Counted from the first letter of the stretch, positions 8,399 to 17,653 are shown. The stretch is 56,498 bases of DNA from Opitutia bacterium (GCA_029252625.1 JAQXBA010000113.1:1-56498); one strand, 5' to 3'. Notes: generated by a model from the sequence alone, not told the origin. Translations and numbers: made by a program.

Positions 8399-9772
8399 TT
8401 AGGCCTTACTTTCCGCATTAAACATATTCTCGGCGGCGACTTCGGCTGTGATCTTGCCTTGGTCGAGCAGTGCTTGCACGGAATCGTTCATGGTGAGCAT
8501 GCCGAGCTGCTTGCCTGATTGCATCGCACTTTCCAATCCGGTCTCTTTCGCATCGCGAATAATATTGGCCACTGCAGTGGTATTAATGAGTAGTTCGCAG
8601 GCGAGCACGACTTCGTCGTCCACACTGGGAATGAGGCGCTGGCAGACGATGCCACGCAAGGAACCGGCAGTCATTGCGCGGATTTGGTTTTGCTGGCTGG
8701 GTGGAAATACGTCGAGCATTCGATTCAATGTGGATGCGGCATCCCCGGTGTGCATGGTCGCAATCACGAGGTGGCCTGTTTCTGCCGCAGTAACTGCCAT
8801 TTCGATTGTTTCTAGGTCACGCATTTCACCAATAATGATAATGTCAGGGTCTTCGCGCAGGGCGGATTTTAAGGCGGATTTAAAGGACTCGGTATGTTTG
8901 CCGACTTGCCGCTGAGTGACGATGCTGTGGACTGAATGCTGCATCACTTCAATGGGATCTTCCACGGTGATAATGTGATCCTTGCGCGTTTGGTTCAGTT
9001 CGTTGACGAGGCTGGCAAGTGTGGTGGTTTTGCCGCTGCCGACCGGGCCAGTTACCAGAATAATGCCATTGTGGTAATTAAGTAGTTTGCGAATGTTGTC
9101 GGCATTCGGAAATCCGAGCTGCTCCAGGCTCATCAAGTGATCCGCCACGATTCGGTAGACGCCAGAGATGCCTTTCTTCTGCTCCATGAGATTGGCGCGG
9201 AAACGCATTTTAAAGCCCGCAGTTTCATCATCGACAGTTAAGGCATAGTCCAAGTCCCAATCAGTTTCGAATCGCTGCCGCTGCTCAGGTGTGAGAAGTA
9301 GGTAGTTGATTCGTCTGGCAAGGGCATCAGTGAGCGGTGCGTTGCTCAGGTAAACGATTCGTCGGTGGTGGCGCATACGTGGGCGGGCACCTCCTGTAAG
9401 GTGCAAGTCGCTCGCGCCTATTTTTTGACATTGGGTGAAGAGACTGCGAATCGCTGCTCGGAGCTCATCGTCGTTCAGCTGATTAAGGATCGAGAAGTCG
9501 GGGAACCCTTCGACATGACTCTGTGTGTCTGCGCACGATAGTCCCGGTAGCACTGGGATTTCAAAGCCATCCTGGGTATTTTTAATCGAGGCCTCAATGG
9601 CACTGTCAAGAAAGGTGGTGTCTGCAATCCAACCAGAGTTCGCCAGTAATTTGGCACAGGCATGTACGTCTGTACTTGGGGCGAGGTTGGAGACCATGCC
9701 CAGCACTTGGCCCTCGGTGAGTAGTTGGTTTTCTAGGCAGAAATGGAGGAGCCAGTGGATTTCCGGACGCAT
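8399..9772 (-). CDS. Long PilT-family ATPase with extra N-terminal domain
   Basis: A PilT-like ATPase of 457 residues from the chosen start, about 110 longer than PilT. The core has GASDLHLTGGARPRMR, Walker A GPVGSGKTTT, EDPIEVMQH, Walker B DPDIIIIGEMRD, His-box ATMHTGDAASTLNRMLD and a C-terminal ANIIRDAKETGLESAM close to the PilT AIRNLIRE region. The first ~110 residues (LLHFCLENQLLTEGQVLGMV ...) resemble the helical N-terminal regions of secretion ATPases such as the GspE/PilB N-domain, but I cannot assign them. The frame is open to 9856. I prefer the ATG at 9772, because the added 28 residues are basic and unlike a protein start. Likely operon with the PilT/PilU gene downstream. Confidence 0.9.
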   Translation of the reverse strand: MRPEIHWLLHFCLENQLLTEGQVLGMVSNLAPSTDVHACAKLLANSGWIADTTFLDSAIEASIKNTQDGFEIPVLPGLSCADTQSHVEGFPDFSILNQLNDDELRAAIRSLFTQCQKIGASDLHLTGGARPRMRHHRRIVYLSNAPLTDALARRINYLLLTPEQRQRFETDWDLDYALTVDDETAGFKMRFRANLMEQKKGISGVYRIVADHLMSLEQLGFPNADNIRKLLNYHNGIILVTGPVGSGKTTTLASLVNELNQTRKDHIITVEDPIEVMQHSVHSIVTQRQVGKHTESFKSALKSALREDPDIIIIGEMRDLETIEMAVTAAETGHLVIATMHTGDAASTLNRMLDVFPPSQQNQIRAMTAGSLRGIVCQRLIPSVDDEVVLACELLINTTAVANIIRDAKETGLESAMQSGKQLGMLTMNDSVQALLDQGKITAEVAAENMFNAESKA

Positions 9773-9900
9773 AAATATGGGGGGATTTTTTCGGGAAGCT
9801 AAAGTACCTTTTGTATATAAAAAAATGCGGGAAGAATCAACCCTCATATTGAACAATGAGTAGCGGCAGAGGGGGCTGTATTTAAATGTGCTAATGGAGC

Positions 9901-9954
9901 GAGGGCGACTCGATTTTGTTGTGGTATGGCTGTGGGCGGGTCGCCCACACTCCT
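9901..9954. repeat. Paired-palindrome intergenic repeat, copy 1
   Basis: Copy 1 of a REP-like element found four times in the window. The second palindrome (TGTGGGCG, GGT loop, CGCCCACA, 9931-9949) is intact and followed by CTCC. The first unit (GAGGGCGACTCG, 9901-9912) is only half complete. It sits between the divergent PilT-like and rlmF genes. Confidence 0.8.
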
Positions 9955-10023
9955 CTAGTTCTAATTTTTAGCGTGGCGCAACGGTGCGATGGTCGATGTG
10001 TTGGTCTTTAAAACCCGCGGATC

Positions 10024-10962
10024 ATGCCTAACCATATATCAAATACACCGCCGCCGGACTTGTTACACCCGCGCAACCCACATCAGGGGCGGTATGATTT
10101 TACCGCGTTGTGTGAGGTGTGTGCCGAACTAAACTCCTATGTGCGGCTAAACCCTACAGGCGAGCCGACTATCGAATTTGCTGATCCCGCCGCGGTGCGA
10201 TGTCTGAATCAAGCACTACTAGCGCAAACCTACCAGATTAAACATTGGATGATACCTGCTGGCTATTTGTGTCCTCCTATTCCGGGAAGGGCGGATTATA
10301 TTCATTATGCGGCAGATCTATTGGCAGGGTCAGGCTCAGTGCCAAGGGGCAAGCAGGTGCGTGTGCTCGATATTGGCACGGGTGCGAATTGCATCTATCC
10401 TATTATTGGCAGCCAGAGCTATGGCTGGAAATTTGTCGCAACCGATATTGACCCAGTCTCAGTGAAAACCGCAGGTTTGATCGTCGAATCGAATCCATGC
10501 TTGAGCAAATTAGTAAAGGTGGTCCGACAAAAGGAACGTAATTCGACTTTTAAAGGCATTATCCGCAAGGGTGATTATTTCGATTTGACGCTGTGTAATC
10601 CACCCTTTCATGTTTCGATGGAAGCTGCACAGGCGGGCACTCAACGGAAACACAAGAATCTAACTAAGGGAGGTTCTGCGAATGGTCCTGCGAGGTTAAA
10701 CTTCGGCGGGCAGAATGCCGAGCTCTGGTGCCGTGGTGGTGAAGTGGTGTTTATTACGCAGATGATTCGTGAGAGCGTAGAGTTCGCTGCGCAAGTAGGC
10801 TGGTTCACTAGCCTAGTCTCGAAGCGGGAACATTTACGCGTGTTGAAGCAAGTTCTCAGTCAGTGCGGTGCCAAGCAAGTCGAAGTGATTCCAATGCGCC
10901 AGGGGCAAAAAGTCAGTCGACTCCTCGTGTGGCGTTTTAAGGGTGGAGATGTGGAGCAATAG
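10024..10962 (+). CDS. rlmF: 23S rRNA (adenine1618-N6)-methyltransferase (RlmF)
   Basis: SAM-dependent methyltransferase that modifies A1618 of 23S rRNA. The 312 residues match E. coli RlmF (YbiN). Visible elements are the N-terminal [12 protein letters not shown], the SAM site [14 protein letters not shown] near residue 119, the catalytic NPPFHVS near residue 194 and the C-terminal [16 protein letters not shown]. The start is an ATG with no Shine-Dalgarno motif. Single gene, with a shared hairpin at 11011-11039 between it and sodA. Confidence 0.95.
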   Translation: MPNHISNTPPPDLLHPRNPHQGRYDFTALCEVCAELNSYVRLNPTGEPTIEFADPAAVRCLNQALLAQTYQIKHWMIPAGYLCPPIPGRADYIHYAADLLAGSGSVPRGKQVRVLDIGTGANCIYPIIGSQSYGWKFVATDIDPVSVKTAGLIVESNPCLSKLVKVVRQKERNSTFKGIIRKGDYFDLTLCNPPFHVSMEAAQAGTQRKHKNLTKGGSANGPARLNFGGQNAELWCRGGEVVFITQMIRESVEFAAQVGWFTSLVSKREHLRVLKQVLSQCGAKQVEVIPMRQGQKVSRLLVWRFKGGDVEQ

Positions 10963-11010
10963 TCAAAGCGTGCTACCCACATCCTTGCCTCTCCTGCGAT
11001 GATCGGCCAC

Positions 11011-11039
11011 AAAAAAGCCGCCGAATAGATTCGGCGGCT
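11011..11039 (-). terminator. Terminator between sodA and rlmF
   Basis: A perfect 11-base stem AGCCGCCGAAT / ATTCGGCGGCT with a two-base loop, followed on the minus strand by six T. It ends the sodA transcript. On the plus strand it is followed by GTTGTTTT, so it may also stop rlmF. Confidence 0.88.
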
Positions 11040-11090
11040 GTTGTTTTAAAAATGTCAGTTGTCTCGGTGTTTCGACCGAGTGGGCTGCCT

Positions 11091-11717
11091 TTACGCTTTC
11101 GCTTTTTGGTAGTTCGCTTCGGCGGCGTCCCAATCGACGACATCCCAGAATGCCGCGATGTAGCTTGGGCGCATGTTCTGATACTTCAGGTAGTAAGCGT
11201 GCTCCCAAACGTCGAGCGCGATCACTGGCTTACCTTCAACATCCGCGACTCCCGTCATGCATGGGCTGTCTTGATTGGGAGTCGAAGTCACTGCGAGGCT
11301 GCCGTCTGCTTTTACCACGAGCCATGCCCAGCCGCTGCCGAAACGTGTCGCGCCTGCTTTGGCGAAGGCTTCCTTAAATGCGTCAAAGCCGCCGAGCTCA
11401 GCGTCGATTGCTGCTGCGAGTTCACCTTTAGGAGCACCACCGCCTGTTGAACTGAGCACCTTCCAGAAGAAGCTATGGTTGGCGTGCCCACCACCATTGT
11501 TGCGAACTGCGCCGCGGATGTTTTCGGGAAGAGCAGACAGGTCTGAGAGAAGTTCGCAGACGGATTTGCCTTCAAACTCAGTGCCAGCGAGTGCGGCATT
11601 CACATTCGTAATATATGCATTGTGGTGCTTGCTGTGGTGGATTTCCATCGTGCGAGCGTCGATATGTGGTTCGAGCGCATCGTATGCGTAGCCGAGTTCT
11701 GGTAGTTCGTAAGCCAT
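11091..11717 (-). CDS. sodA: Superoxide dismutase, Mn-type of the Fe/Mn family
   Basis: Converts superoxide to hydrogen peroxide and oxygen. 208 residues, no signal peptide, so cytoplasmic. The four metal ligands are recognisable: His27 in IHHSKHH, His in [10 protein letters not shown], and Asp/His in [10 protein letters not shown]. The active-site Gln lies in the C-terminal domain (TPNQDSP) and Gly replaces it in GGHANH, which is the Mn pattern; metal use needs testing. It ends in a strong terminator. An intergenic repeat lies upstream, between it and tadA. Confidence 0.95.
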   Translation of the reverse strand: MAYELPELGYAYDALEPHIDARTMEIHHSKHHNAYITNVNAALAGTEFEGKSVCELLSDLSALPENIRGAVRNNGGGHANHSFFWKVLSSTGGGAPKGELAAAIDAELGGFDAFKEAFAKAGATRFGSGWAWLVVKADGSLAVTSTPNQDSPCMTGVADVEGKPVIALDVWEHAYYLKYQNMRPSYIAAFWDVVDWDAAEANYQKAKA

Positions 11718-11844
11718 GATATGTATTGTTTTCTATTTTGTTTATGGAGAGAGTGCTAAAAGTTGGGAGGATCTTAGAGCGCTGTCAAACGACAGCTGTG
11801 TTTGTTGGAGCCTTTTTTATGATGCGGCGCCGATTGCAGGGAAA

Positions 11845-11910
11845 GGAGTGTGGGCGACTCGCCCACGGCATCGACTCATGCCACCGGGCGGGCGGGGCGC
11901 CCTGCCTGCT
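11845..11910. repeat. Paired-palindrome intergenic repeat, copy 2
   Basis: Copy 2 of the REP-like element, placed between the 5' end of sodA and the 3' end of tadA. The best palindrome is GTGGGCGA, one base, TCGCCCAC at 11850-11866. About 20 bases on, a GC-rich variant of the partner unit (GGCGGGGCGCCCTGCC) follows. It abuts the tadA stop codon. Confidence 0.78.
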
Positions 11911-11911
11911 T

Positions 11912-12457
11912 TCAGGCACTCGTGTTGTCTTTGTGCGTGGCGGCCTTCTTGGCGACGTTGTCTAGGCGTTTTTTTTCGAAGAAGGCCTTTAAAATGTCGT
12001 GGTTTAATTCTTGCAGGATGCCGCCGACGGACTCGAAGTGGTGGTTGCTATCCGGGAGCGCACCGAGGTCGAGCGCACCGCCAACGCAGCCCATGCGCAA
12101 ATCAGGCAGGCCGTAATACACCTTGCCAATGCGGGCAATGACGAGCGCGCCAGAGCACATCGGGCAGGGCTCTTTGGTCACGTAGAGGGTGCATTGATTG
12201 AGCCGCCAATCGCCGATGAAGCTGGCGGCCTGCGAGATCGCGAGGATCTCGGCGTGGGCGGTGGGGTCGTTGTTAGAGCGGGACTGATTGTGCGCAGACG
12301 CGATGATTTGACCCTCGAACTCGATCACTGCGCCGATCGGCACTTCGTCCTTTTTCCATGCTTCGATCGCCTCATTATAGGCGTGCGTCATGAAGTAGCC
12401 GGCATCGCGGTTGAGCGCTGATGGGTAGATTTTTTCGAATGGGCAGTCTACGTACAT
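11912..12457 (-). CDS. tadA: tRNA-specific adenosine deaminase (TadA)
   Basis: Zinc deaminase that converts A34 to inosine in the tRNA-Arg anticodon. Zinc and proton-shuttle residues are His68 and Glu70 (HAE) and Cys98/Cys101 (PCPMC). 181 residues. The C-terminal ~30 residues form a charged helix ending in THKDNTSA. The first ATG is kept because the stretch before the internal Met23 (RDAGYFMTHAYNEA) continues the usual first helix of the family. The gene is preceded by an A/T-rich leader without a Shine-Dalgarno motif. Confidence 0.94.
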   Translation of the reverse strand: MYVDCPFEKIYPSALNRDAGYFMTHAYNEAIEAWKKDEVPIGAVIEFEGQIIASAHNQSRSNNDPTAHAEILAISQAASFIGDWRLNQCTLYVTKEPCPMCSGALVIARIGKVYYGLPDLRMGCVGGALDLGALPDSNHHFESVGGILQELNHDILKAFFEKKRLDNVAKKAATHKDNTSA

Positions 12458-12644
12458 GGTTTAAAAGTGTAAAAGTGTCTGGAGCGGGAGCAGCGCTTGG
12501 TTGGCATGCCAAGTCTACCGAACTGGCTGTATAAAATCGGTGCCTGACAGGGGCAAGTGAAAGAAAAAACTCTCTAAAAGGCTGTTGTGACGCTTAGCCA
12601 GATTTAGTTTTACCGCGAGCGCTTGGCGTCTGACATGTTCTACC

Positions 12645-13502
12645 TCATTCGCTCGCCAGTAGCGCTTCCGGCACATTAAATAGCTTGGACAGCACACCAG
12701 TGTTGAGCGCCGCTCTGTTGAGTTGGATGTGACCTTTCGAGGAGACCATGTTGAAGGGGATCGGCATGCCATTGATATCGCGATAGTCGCTGAACACGAT
12801 TTGCTTGATTGTGCCGTCTGCGAGGAGTTCTAGCTCGGCGATGGGATACATGGTTTGTGGGTCGATCAGAATATCGACGATTGCTCCATCGGCGTCCAGC
12901 GTGCTGACTTTTAGGCAGTCGGCACCTTTCCAGTCTGCGGCCTTGATTGCGGTGAGGCTGCCCTCGCCTTGGCTGGCGCTGATGATGGGGTCGAAGAAGC
13001 GCCGATGGGCCAACCAAGTTCTTGCTTCTTGCCCTTCAACGAGGGCAAAGATATCCTCGTGTTGCGGTGCGCGGGTGCGTCGCCAGACAGTATCGCCGCT
13101 CACACCGAAGGTCACTTGATGCGAGCCGCGGTCGATGGTGAATAGCATCCGGTCGGGCCGTTTTTTGATCAGAGAAAAAGCCTGCTTGAGGTCGCCGTTT
13201 ACCATGTGTCCTGTCACGCGGATGGTCTGCGTGTGTTCCAGTAGTGTCGGATTGCAGTTCACCGACAGGTAGGCTTGCATAAAGACTTCGGGCTCGGTTA
13301 GCTCGACGAGTGTGCCATAGGGCAGTTCGACTCCGACGACGGCATCATCCCCCGCTCGAATGAAGGATGCAATGGTCGCGATGGCCGCGATCGAGAGGCT
13401 GATTGTGCCCAAATAAATCAATCGGTTGAGACGTATGCGGGATTTTGAGGTCTTTGAGGAGTGGACGTGCTTGCGTTTGGTGTTGGTGTAAGAAGATCTC
13501 AT
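12645..13502 (-). CDS. Membrane-anchored LolA/LppX-fold-like protein
   Basis: 285 residues, not assigned to a named protein. A basic N-terminus (KRKHVHSSKTSKSRIRLNR) is followed by one membrane helix (about residues 29-48). The rest is predicted periplasmic and beta-rich. The repeating pattern of short strands (VTGHMVNGDLKQAFSLIKKRPDRMLFTI, LKVSTLDADGAIVDILIDPQTMYPI, FSDYRDINGMPIPFNMV) is like the half-barrel of outer-membrane lipoprotein-sorting proteins (LolA/LppX/MlaA-type fold). The phrase YRDINGMPIPF is typical of that group. Function unknown, lipid or lipoprotein handling is inference. Confidence 0.72.
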   Translation of the reverse strand: MRSSYTNTKRKHVHSSKTSKSRIRLNRLIYLGTISLSIAAIATIASFIRAGDDAVVGVELPYGTLVELTEPEVFMQAYLSVNCNPTLLEHTQTIRVTGHMVNGDLKQAFSLIKKRPDRMLFTIDRGSHQVTFGVSGDTVWRRTRAPQHEDIFALVEGQEARTWLAHRRFFDPIISASQGEGSLTAIKAADWKGADCLKVSTLDADGAIVDILIDPQTMYPIAELELLADGTIKQIVFSDYRDINGMPIPFNMVSSKGHIQLNRAALNTGVLSKLFNVPEALLASE

Positions 13503-14003
13503 AGGCTTATTTGAGTGTTTTGCCGAGTTTTGAGTGCTTCAGAGAGGATGGCCAACCTAAATCGCTAAAGTGATGGGAGGCTCTGGCACTGGAGTCACTT
13601 TCGAGCATAGCGACGCTTTATTATGATTTTGGGTGCAGCTAAGGGGCGAAGCTAAGGCACGGAGCTTGGGATGAGTGAGATGTTTACCATTAATACAATG
13701 GCGCGATCTTGCCCAGAGCTTCCAATGCGACTGCTTTATAAAATGCAGCTCGCAATTCATCTTGATGGAGCGCCGCCAATACGAATACAGCGCCGAGCAA
13801 CTGACAGAGTGCGGCCGCATGCTCGGTGGCTGGATGAAGTAGCAAGGATGATCTATTAGTATGCCGGGTTTTTACTGGGGCTGCAATCGATAGGAAATAA
13901 GTTAACTTTCCGACCATCAAAATTTAACTCTTTTATCTAGCAGAGAGAGTCCTTGACTTTCGGTCTCAATCCGCTTCCCTCCCCCAATTATTGTTGATCA
14001 TTT
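13503..14003. other. Gap before infA, no confirmed gene
   Basis: About 500 bases. A minus-strand open frame (ATG at 13917, stop at 13690; LLLHPATEHAAALCQLLGA) shows some helical protein character but no recognised family, and it overlaps the expected infA leader. I see no tRNA or clear promoter. It could be the remains of a decayed gene. Confidence 0.45.
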
Positions 14004-14285
<282 letters not shown>

Positions 14286-14306
14286 CCAGTTTGTTTACAC
14301 GATTTC

Positions 14307-14335
14307 AAAAAAGCACCGCGCGTCGGTGCTTTTTT
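14307..14335 (+). terminator. infA terminator
   Basis: A stem of AAGCACCG with CGGTGCTT, a five-base loop, flanking A and T runs. It lies 21 bases after the infA stop and is nearly symmetric, so it could act in both directions. Confidence 0.88.
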
Positions 14336-14529
14336 GTGTATGAGTGTCAGGGTCTCCAGGCACAACGATGAAGGATAATATGTCTTGAATGGCGAATTAT
14401 CAGCGTCCTAGCTCTGTTCATTGATGGAGCAAAGCGGAGATGGCGAAGCAATGTGCGATCAATGCTTGCCTCGTTATGTTTTCAGGATGTGCTGGTATGC
14501 TCATTCATTTAATTTCTTATTTATCCATT

Positions 14530-15492
14530 ATGAGCAGTAAATTATTTAACTCTATCATCGAAACAGTCGGCAGTACGCCACTAGTCAAAATCAACAACAC
14601 GACTGCGGGTGTGAACGCAGACATCTACCTGAAGTGTGAATTCTTCAATCCACTGGCCAGCGTCAAAGATCGTATTGGCAAGGCGATGATCGAAGCAGGC
14701 GAGCGCGATGGTAAGATCGGCCCAGATAGCATCATCATCGAGCCGACTTCTGGTAACACTGGCATCGCGCTGGCATTCGTTTGTGCGGCCAAGGGTTACA
14801 AGTTGATCCTGACCATGCCTGAGACGATGTCGGTCGAGCGCCGTGTGCTGCTGCGCATGCTCGGTGCTGAGATCGTGCTGACGCCTGGGCCAAAGGGCAT
14901 GGGCGGTGCGATCGCACGCGCCGGTGAGCTGGTCGAAGAATACGGTGAAAAAGCCTATATGCCGCAACAATTTGAGAATCCTGCCAATCCTGAAGCGCAC
15001 CGCCAGACCACTGCCGAAGAAATTTGGGAGGCAACCGACGGCAAGATCGATGCATTCGTCGCCGGCGTCGGTACTGGTGGCACTATCACTGGTGTTTCTG
15101 AGGTGATCAAGATGCGCAAGGAGCTATACACGGTCGCTGTTGAGCCTGAAGCGAGTCCGGTTATCTCTGGGGGTGCACCTGGTCCGCACAAAATCCAAGG
15201 CATAGGCGCAGGCTTCATTCCAAAGAATTGTAATGTCGATATTATCGACGACGTGATCAAGGTCTCTAATGAAGATGCATTTGCCACGGCGCAAGCATTG
15301 GCCGCCCAGGACGGCATCCTCGGCGGCATCTCCACGGGCGCTAATGTGTGGGCTGCGATGGAGCTTGCCAAGCGTCCTGAGATGGCAGGCAAAACAATCG
15401 TGACTATCGGCTGTAGCTTCGGCGAACGTTACCTTAGCACCCCGCTGGCTGAAAAGGCCCGCGCAGAGATGATGACTGCGACTGCGAGCTAA
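14530..15492 (+). CDS. cysK: Cysteine synthase (O-acetylserine sulfhydrylase)
   Basis: PLP enzyme that makes cysteine from O-acetylserine and sulfide. The PLP lysine lies in ASVKDRIG, the substrate loop is [11 protein letters not shown], and the phosphate-binding glycine loop is [10 protein letters not shown]. The open frame runs back to 14440, but the added 30 residues are not family-like. The ATG at 14530 ([20 protein letters not shown]) gives 320 residues, the usual length. Ends in a strong terminator. No cysE is near. Confidence 0.96.
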   Translation: MSSKLFNSIIETVGSTPLVKINNTTAGVNADIYLKCEFFNPLASVKDRIGKAMIEAGERDGKIGPDSIIIEPTSGNTGIALAFVCAAKGYKLILTMPETMSVERRVLLRMLGAEIVLTPGPKGMGGAIARAGELVEEYGEKAYMPQQFENPANPEAHRQTTAEEIWEATDGKIDAFVAGVGTGGTITGVSEVIKMRKELYTVAVEPEASPVISGGAPGPHKIQGIGAGFIPKNCNVDIIDDVIKVSNEDAFATAQALAAQDGILGGISTGANVWAAMELAKRPEMAGKTIVTIGCSFGERYLSTPLAEKARAEMMTATAS

Positions 15493-15519
15493 GCGCTCTG
15501 CTCAATTAGTTTTAAGTGC

Positions 15520-15551
15520 AAGCCCCAGCCAGCAATGGTCGGGGCTTTTTT
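15520..15551 (+). terminator. cysK terminator
   Basis: An AAGCCCC/GGGGCTT stem with an inner GCCA/TGGT stem and a 4-base loop, followed by six T. It starts 28 bases after the cysK stop codon. Confidence 0.9.
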
Positions 15552-15584
15552 GGTGCATAGTCGATTTGCGGGGAGGGCAAAAAA

Positions 15585-15648
15585 GGGAGGGCGACTCGCC
15601 CTTCTTAGCAGCAACACAGAATAAATGTGGGCGAGTCGCCCACATTCG
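15585..15648. repeat. Paired-palindrome intergenic repeat, copy 3
   Basis: The best-preserved copy of the REP-like element. The first unit is AGGGCGA, one base, TCGCCCT (15588-15602). About 22 bases later the second unit is ATGTGGGCGA, one base, TCGCCCACAT (15625-15645), a perfect 10-base stem. It lies between the convergent cysK and rsmI genes. Confidence 0.85.
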
Positions 15649-15811
15649 GATCGCGGTCAATGGCTGAAGCAATCCCACTCAGTAGTGGACTCGTTGCGTA
15701 TTAAAACAAGCTGTCTGATGTTTCAATCGAGACTTTGCCATTAATCGGCGCTAAACCTTTTTTTAGCTCATTGTCACTGCGCAATCTGAGCGGTGGTTTT
15801 TTGTCTTCGAG

Positions 15812-16510
15812 CTACAGTTCGAAGCCGGCCTTGGCGATGCAGACGACGAATTCGCCTTTCTGGCTGCCTTGGGCAACGCGGTCTCGCACCTCGCCAGCTG
15901 GGCCGGTGTGCACGGTCTCGTGGAGCTTAGTCAACTCGCGGCAAACACTGATGCAGCGATCGGTGCCAAGGGTCGCCACTAGATCGTTGAGGAACTTGCC
16001 TATACGGTGGCAGGATTCGTAGATGATGACGGTGTATTCAGAGTGTTGCTGCGCTTCAAAGAAGCGTTTGCGCGCGGCGCTCTTGGGAGCAAGGAAGCCG
16101 ACGTAGAGGAAAGCATCGCTCGGAAGCCCAGAGAGTGACAGGGCGGTGATCACAGCGCTGACGCCAGGCGCCGTAGATACTTTCAGTCCGCGCTTGCGAC
16201 ACTCGCGCACGAGGCGAAATCCGGGGTCGCTAATGGCGGGCGTGCCAGCGTCGGCGATCAGTGCGATGTTTTCACCCGCTTGCATGCGGTCGGCGATTTC
16301 GCTCGCCATGTAGTTTTCGTTTTGTTCGCGGTAGGAGATCAGTTTGCCGCTGTTCTCAATGTTGAGTTTACTCAGTAGCTTGCCAGTGACACGGGTGTCT
16401 TCGCAGGCAATGTGAGTTGCCGCGGAGAGCACTTCGATGGCGCGTGGAGTGATGTCGGATAGATTTCCGATGGGTACGGCGACGAGTGTAAGGGTTCCGG
16501 AGTCTGACAT
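15812..16510 (-). CDS. rsmI: 16S rRNA (cytidine1402-2'-O)-methyltransferase (RsmI)
   Basis: SAM-dependent tetrapyrrole-methylase-fold enzyme for 2'-O methylation of C1402 in 16S rRNA. Family marks: TLVAVPIGNLSDITPRAIEVL at the start, CEDTRVTGKLL, LIADAGTPAISDPG, PGVSAVITALSLSGLPSDAF. It has 232 residues and stops after the methylase fold; longer RsmI proteins carry an extra C-terminal domain of about 50 residues. It is the last gene on its strand before the repeat at 15.6 kb. Confidence 0.95.
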   Translation of the reverse strand: MSDSGTLTLVAVPIGNLSDITPRAIEVLSAATHIACEDTRVTGKLLSKLNIENSGKLISYREQNENYMASEIADRMQAGENIALIADAGTPAISDPGFRLVRECRKRGLKVSTAPGVSAVITALSLSGLPSDAFLYVGFLAPKSAARKRFFEAQQHSEYTVIIYESCHRIGKFLNDLVATLGTDRCISVCRELTKLHETVHTGPAGEVRDRVAQGSQKGEFVVCIAKAGFEL

Positions 16511-16548
16511 ATCGTAAGCGACTGTATTTAGGTTGGCGTAAATGTCAC

Positions 16549-16581
16549 AAAAAAAGCGCCTTCATGTTTTCATGAAGGCGC
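16549..16581 (-). terminator. Terminator of the coiled-coil/lipoprotein transcript
   Basis: A perfect 11-base stem GCGCCTTCATG / CATGAAGGCGC with an AAAA loop, followed by seven T on the minus strand. It lies 31 bases after the stop of the 48-residue lipoprotein gene, which supports that short gene as the true end of the operon. Confidence 0.9.
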
Positions 16582-16612
16582 TGGTTCTTTTAAAAGTATT
16601 GTTTGCTTGGCT

Positions 16613-16759
16613 TTAACGGCCTAATCCCGGGACACCACCTTGCCAGTCTGCTGGGCGAGACCAAGGCAGTTCTTGGTCGTCAGGATTCGTGTCAAGGCAG
16701 CCACTGGTGGCTAGAGTGCACCATGACAGTGCGAAGATTAGAAGTAGGCGAGTGATCAT
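16613..16759 (-). CDS. Short lipoprotein (48 residues)
   Basis: Too short for most gene finders. Reading the minus strand from the ATG at 16759 gives a classic lipoprotein signal: MITRLLLIFALSW, then LATSG before the lipobox Cys21. The mature part is only 28 residues (acidic, then WSRPADWQGGVPG) and ends in GLGR. It starts 25 bases after the coiled-coil gene and is followed 31 bases later by a strong terminator. The PxDWxGG pattern is like other tiny lipoproteins that leave a short Trp/Pro-rich tail. Function unknown. Confidence 0.75.
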   Translation of the reverse strand: MITRLLLIFALSWCTLATSGCLDTNPDDQELPWSRPADWQGGVPGLGR

Positions 16760-16784
16760 GATGTATCAGCGAGGTTCGAAAGAA

Positions 16785-17618
16785 TTAGTACAATACCTTG
16801 ATGGTATCGCCTTTGTAAAGTCCGCGGAGCGCTGTGCCTGGTAGGATGTTGGCAACTGCGAGTTGCTCGGTGACTTGGGTGATGCGAATCTTACCCAGTG
16901 CTTTCAAGCCTTGGATCAGAGTGATTTCCGAACCGACCGAAAGGCCGAGTTCTGGAGCCGCATTGAGAATAATGATGCCGTCAGCTGTGCTGATTGAGGC
17001 GACTGTGGTTGCGGCGCCGATGGTTGCGGGTTGCACCGCTACCGTACTGCTTGGCGTAAAGCCGCTCTGATAGCCGCGAGCGACTGCAGTGTTCGCAGTT
17101 TCGGAGATTGCGCTCGCGCTCTGTTGGAGCTCTGCGCTCGCTAGCAAGTCTTGCTTGAGTGAATCGTTGGATTTAGCAAGCTCTTCGATACGCTCGTTGA
17201 GCTGAGCTAGCTCTGCTTCTTTGCTCGCTGATGCTAAGCTTTCTTCGGTCTTGACCAGATCGGTACGCAGGCGAGTTGCGACATTTTCCAGCTCGGAGAT
17301 GGTATTTTTCGTCTCTTTGAGTTGCTGCTGCGTGCGGGTGACTTCCTGTTTGGCAGTATACATTTCGGAGCGGATTGACTCGAGCTTACCTTTGGTGTCG
17401 GCGAGTGATTGGCGCTCGGTCGAGAGCTGTTTGCCAAGCGAGGTGATCTTGCTATTGGCAGTTTCTAATTCGCTTTGAGTTGCTTGAGTCACTGCCTGCG
17501 CTTGTTCGAGGGACGTTTGCTTTTCAGCGAGTTTCCCCTTTGAAGTGAAGAACAAAGCGACTGCTGCAGCTGACGCGAGGATCGCTATGATTCGGAGAAC
17601 AAGTGATAGATTTTTCAT
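16785..17618 (-). CDS. Membrane-anchored coiled-coil protein
   Basis: 277 residues, no named family recognised. One N-terminal membrane helix (about residues 7-25) is followed by a long heptad-like coiled coil (about 30-165, rich in Leu, Glu, Lys, Ser). A linker follows, then a small C-terminal domain of about 75 residues (ADGIIILNAAPELGLSVGSEITLIQGLKALGKIRITQV ... GLYKGDTIKVLY) that looks like a beta-barrel/OB-type module. It probably spans the periplasm from the inner membrane. It is 35 bases after pgi and 25 bases before the short lipoprotein gene. The link to pgi is likely only transcriptional. Confidence 0.78.
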   Translation of the reverse strand: MKNLSLVLRIIAILASAAAVALFFTSKGKLAEKQTSLEQAQAVTQATQSELETANSKITSLGKQLSTERQSLADTKGKLESIRSEMYTAKQEVTRTQQQLKETKNTISELENVATRLRTDLVKTEESLASASKEAELAQLNERIEELAKSNDSLKQDLLASAELQQSASAISETANTAVARGYQSGFTPSSTVAVQPATIGAATTVASISTADGIIILNAAPELGLSVGSEITLIQGLKALGKIRITQVTEQLAVANILPGTALRGLYKGDTIKVLY

Positions 17619-17653
17619 TGATGGTGTTTGGGGATATTACAGATTGAGGTGGG

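Noticed and set aside
11720-11911. Promoter-like TTGACA upstream of sodA
   Set aside because: A TTGACA occurs on the minus strand, but no acceptable -10 lies 16-18 bases after it.
13690-13917. Small minus-strand frame before infA
   Set aside because: Has some helical character but no start signal, no family and overlaps the infA leader; kept only as a note.
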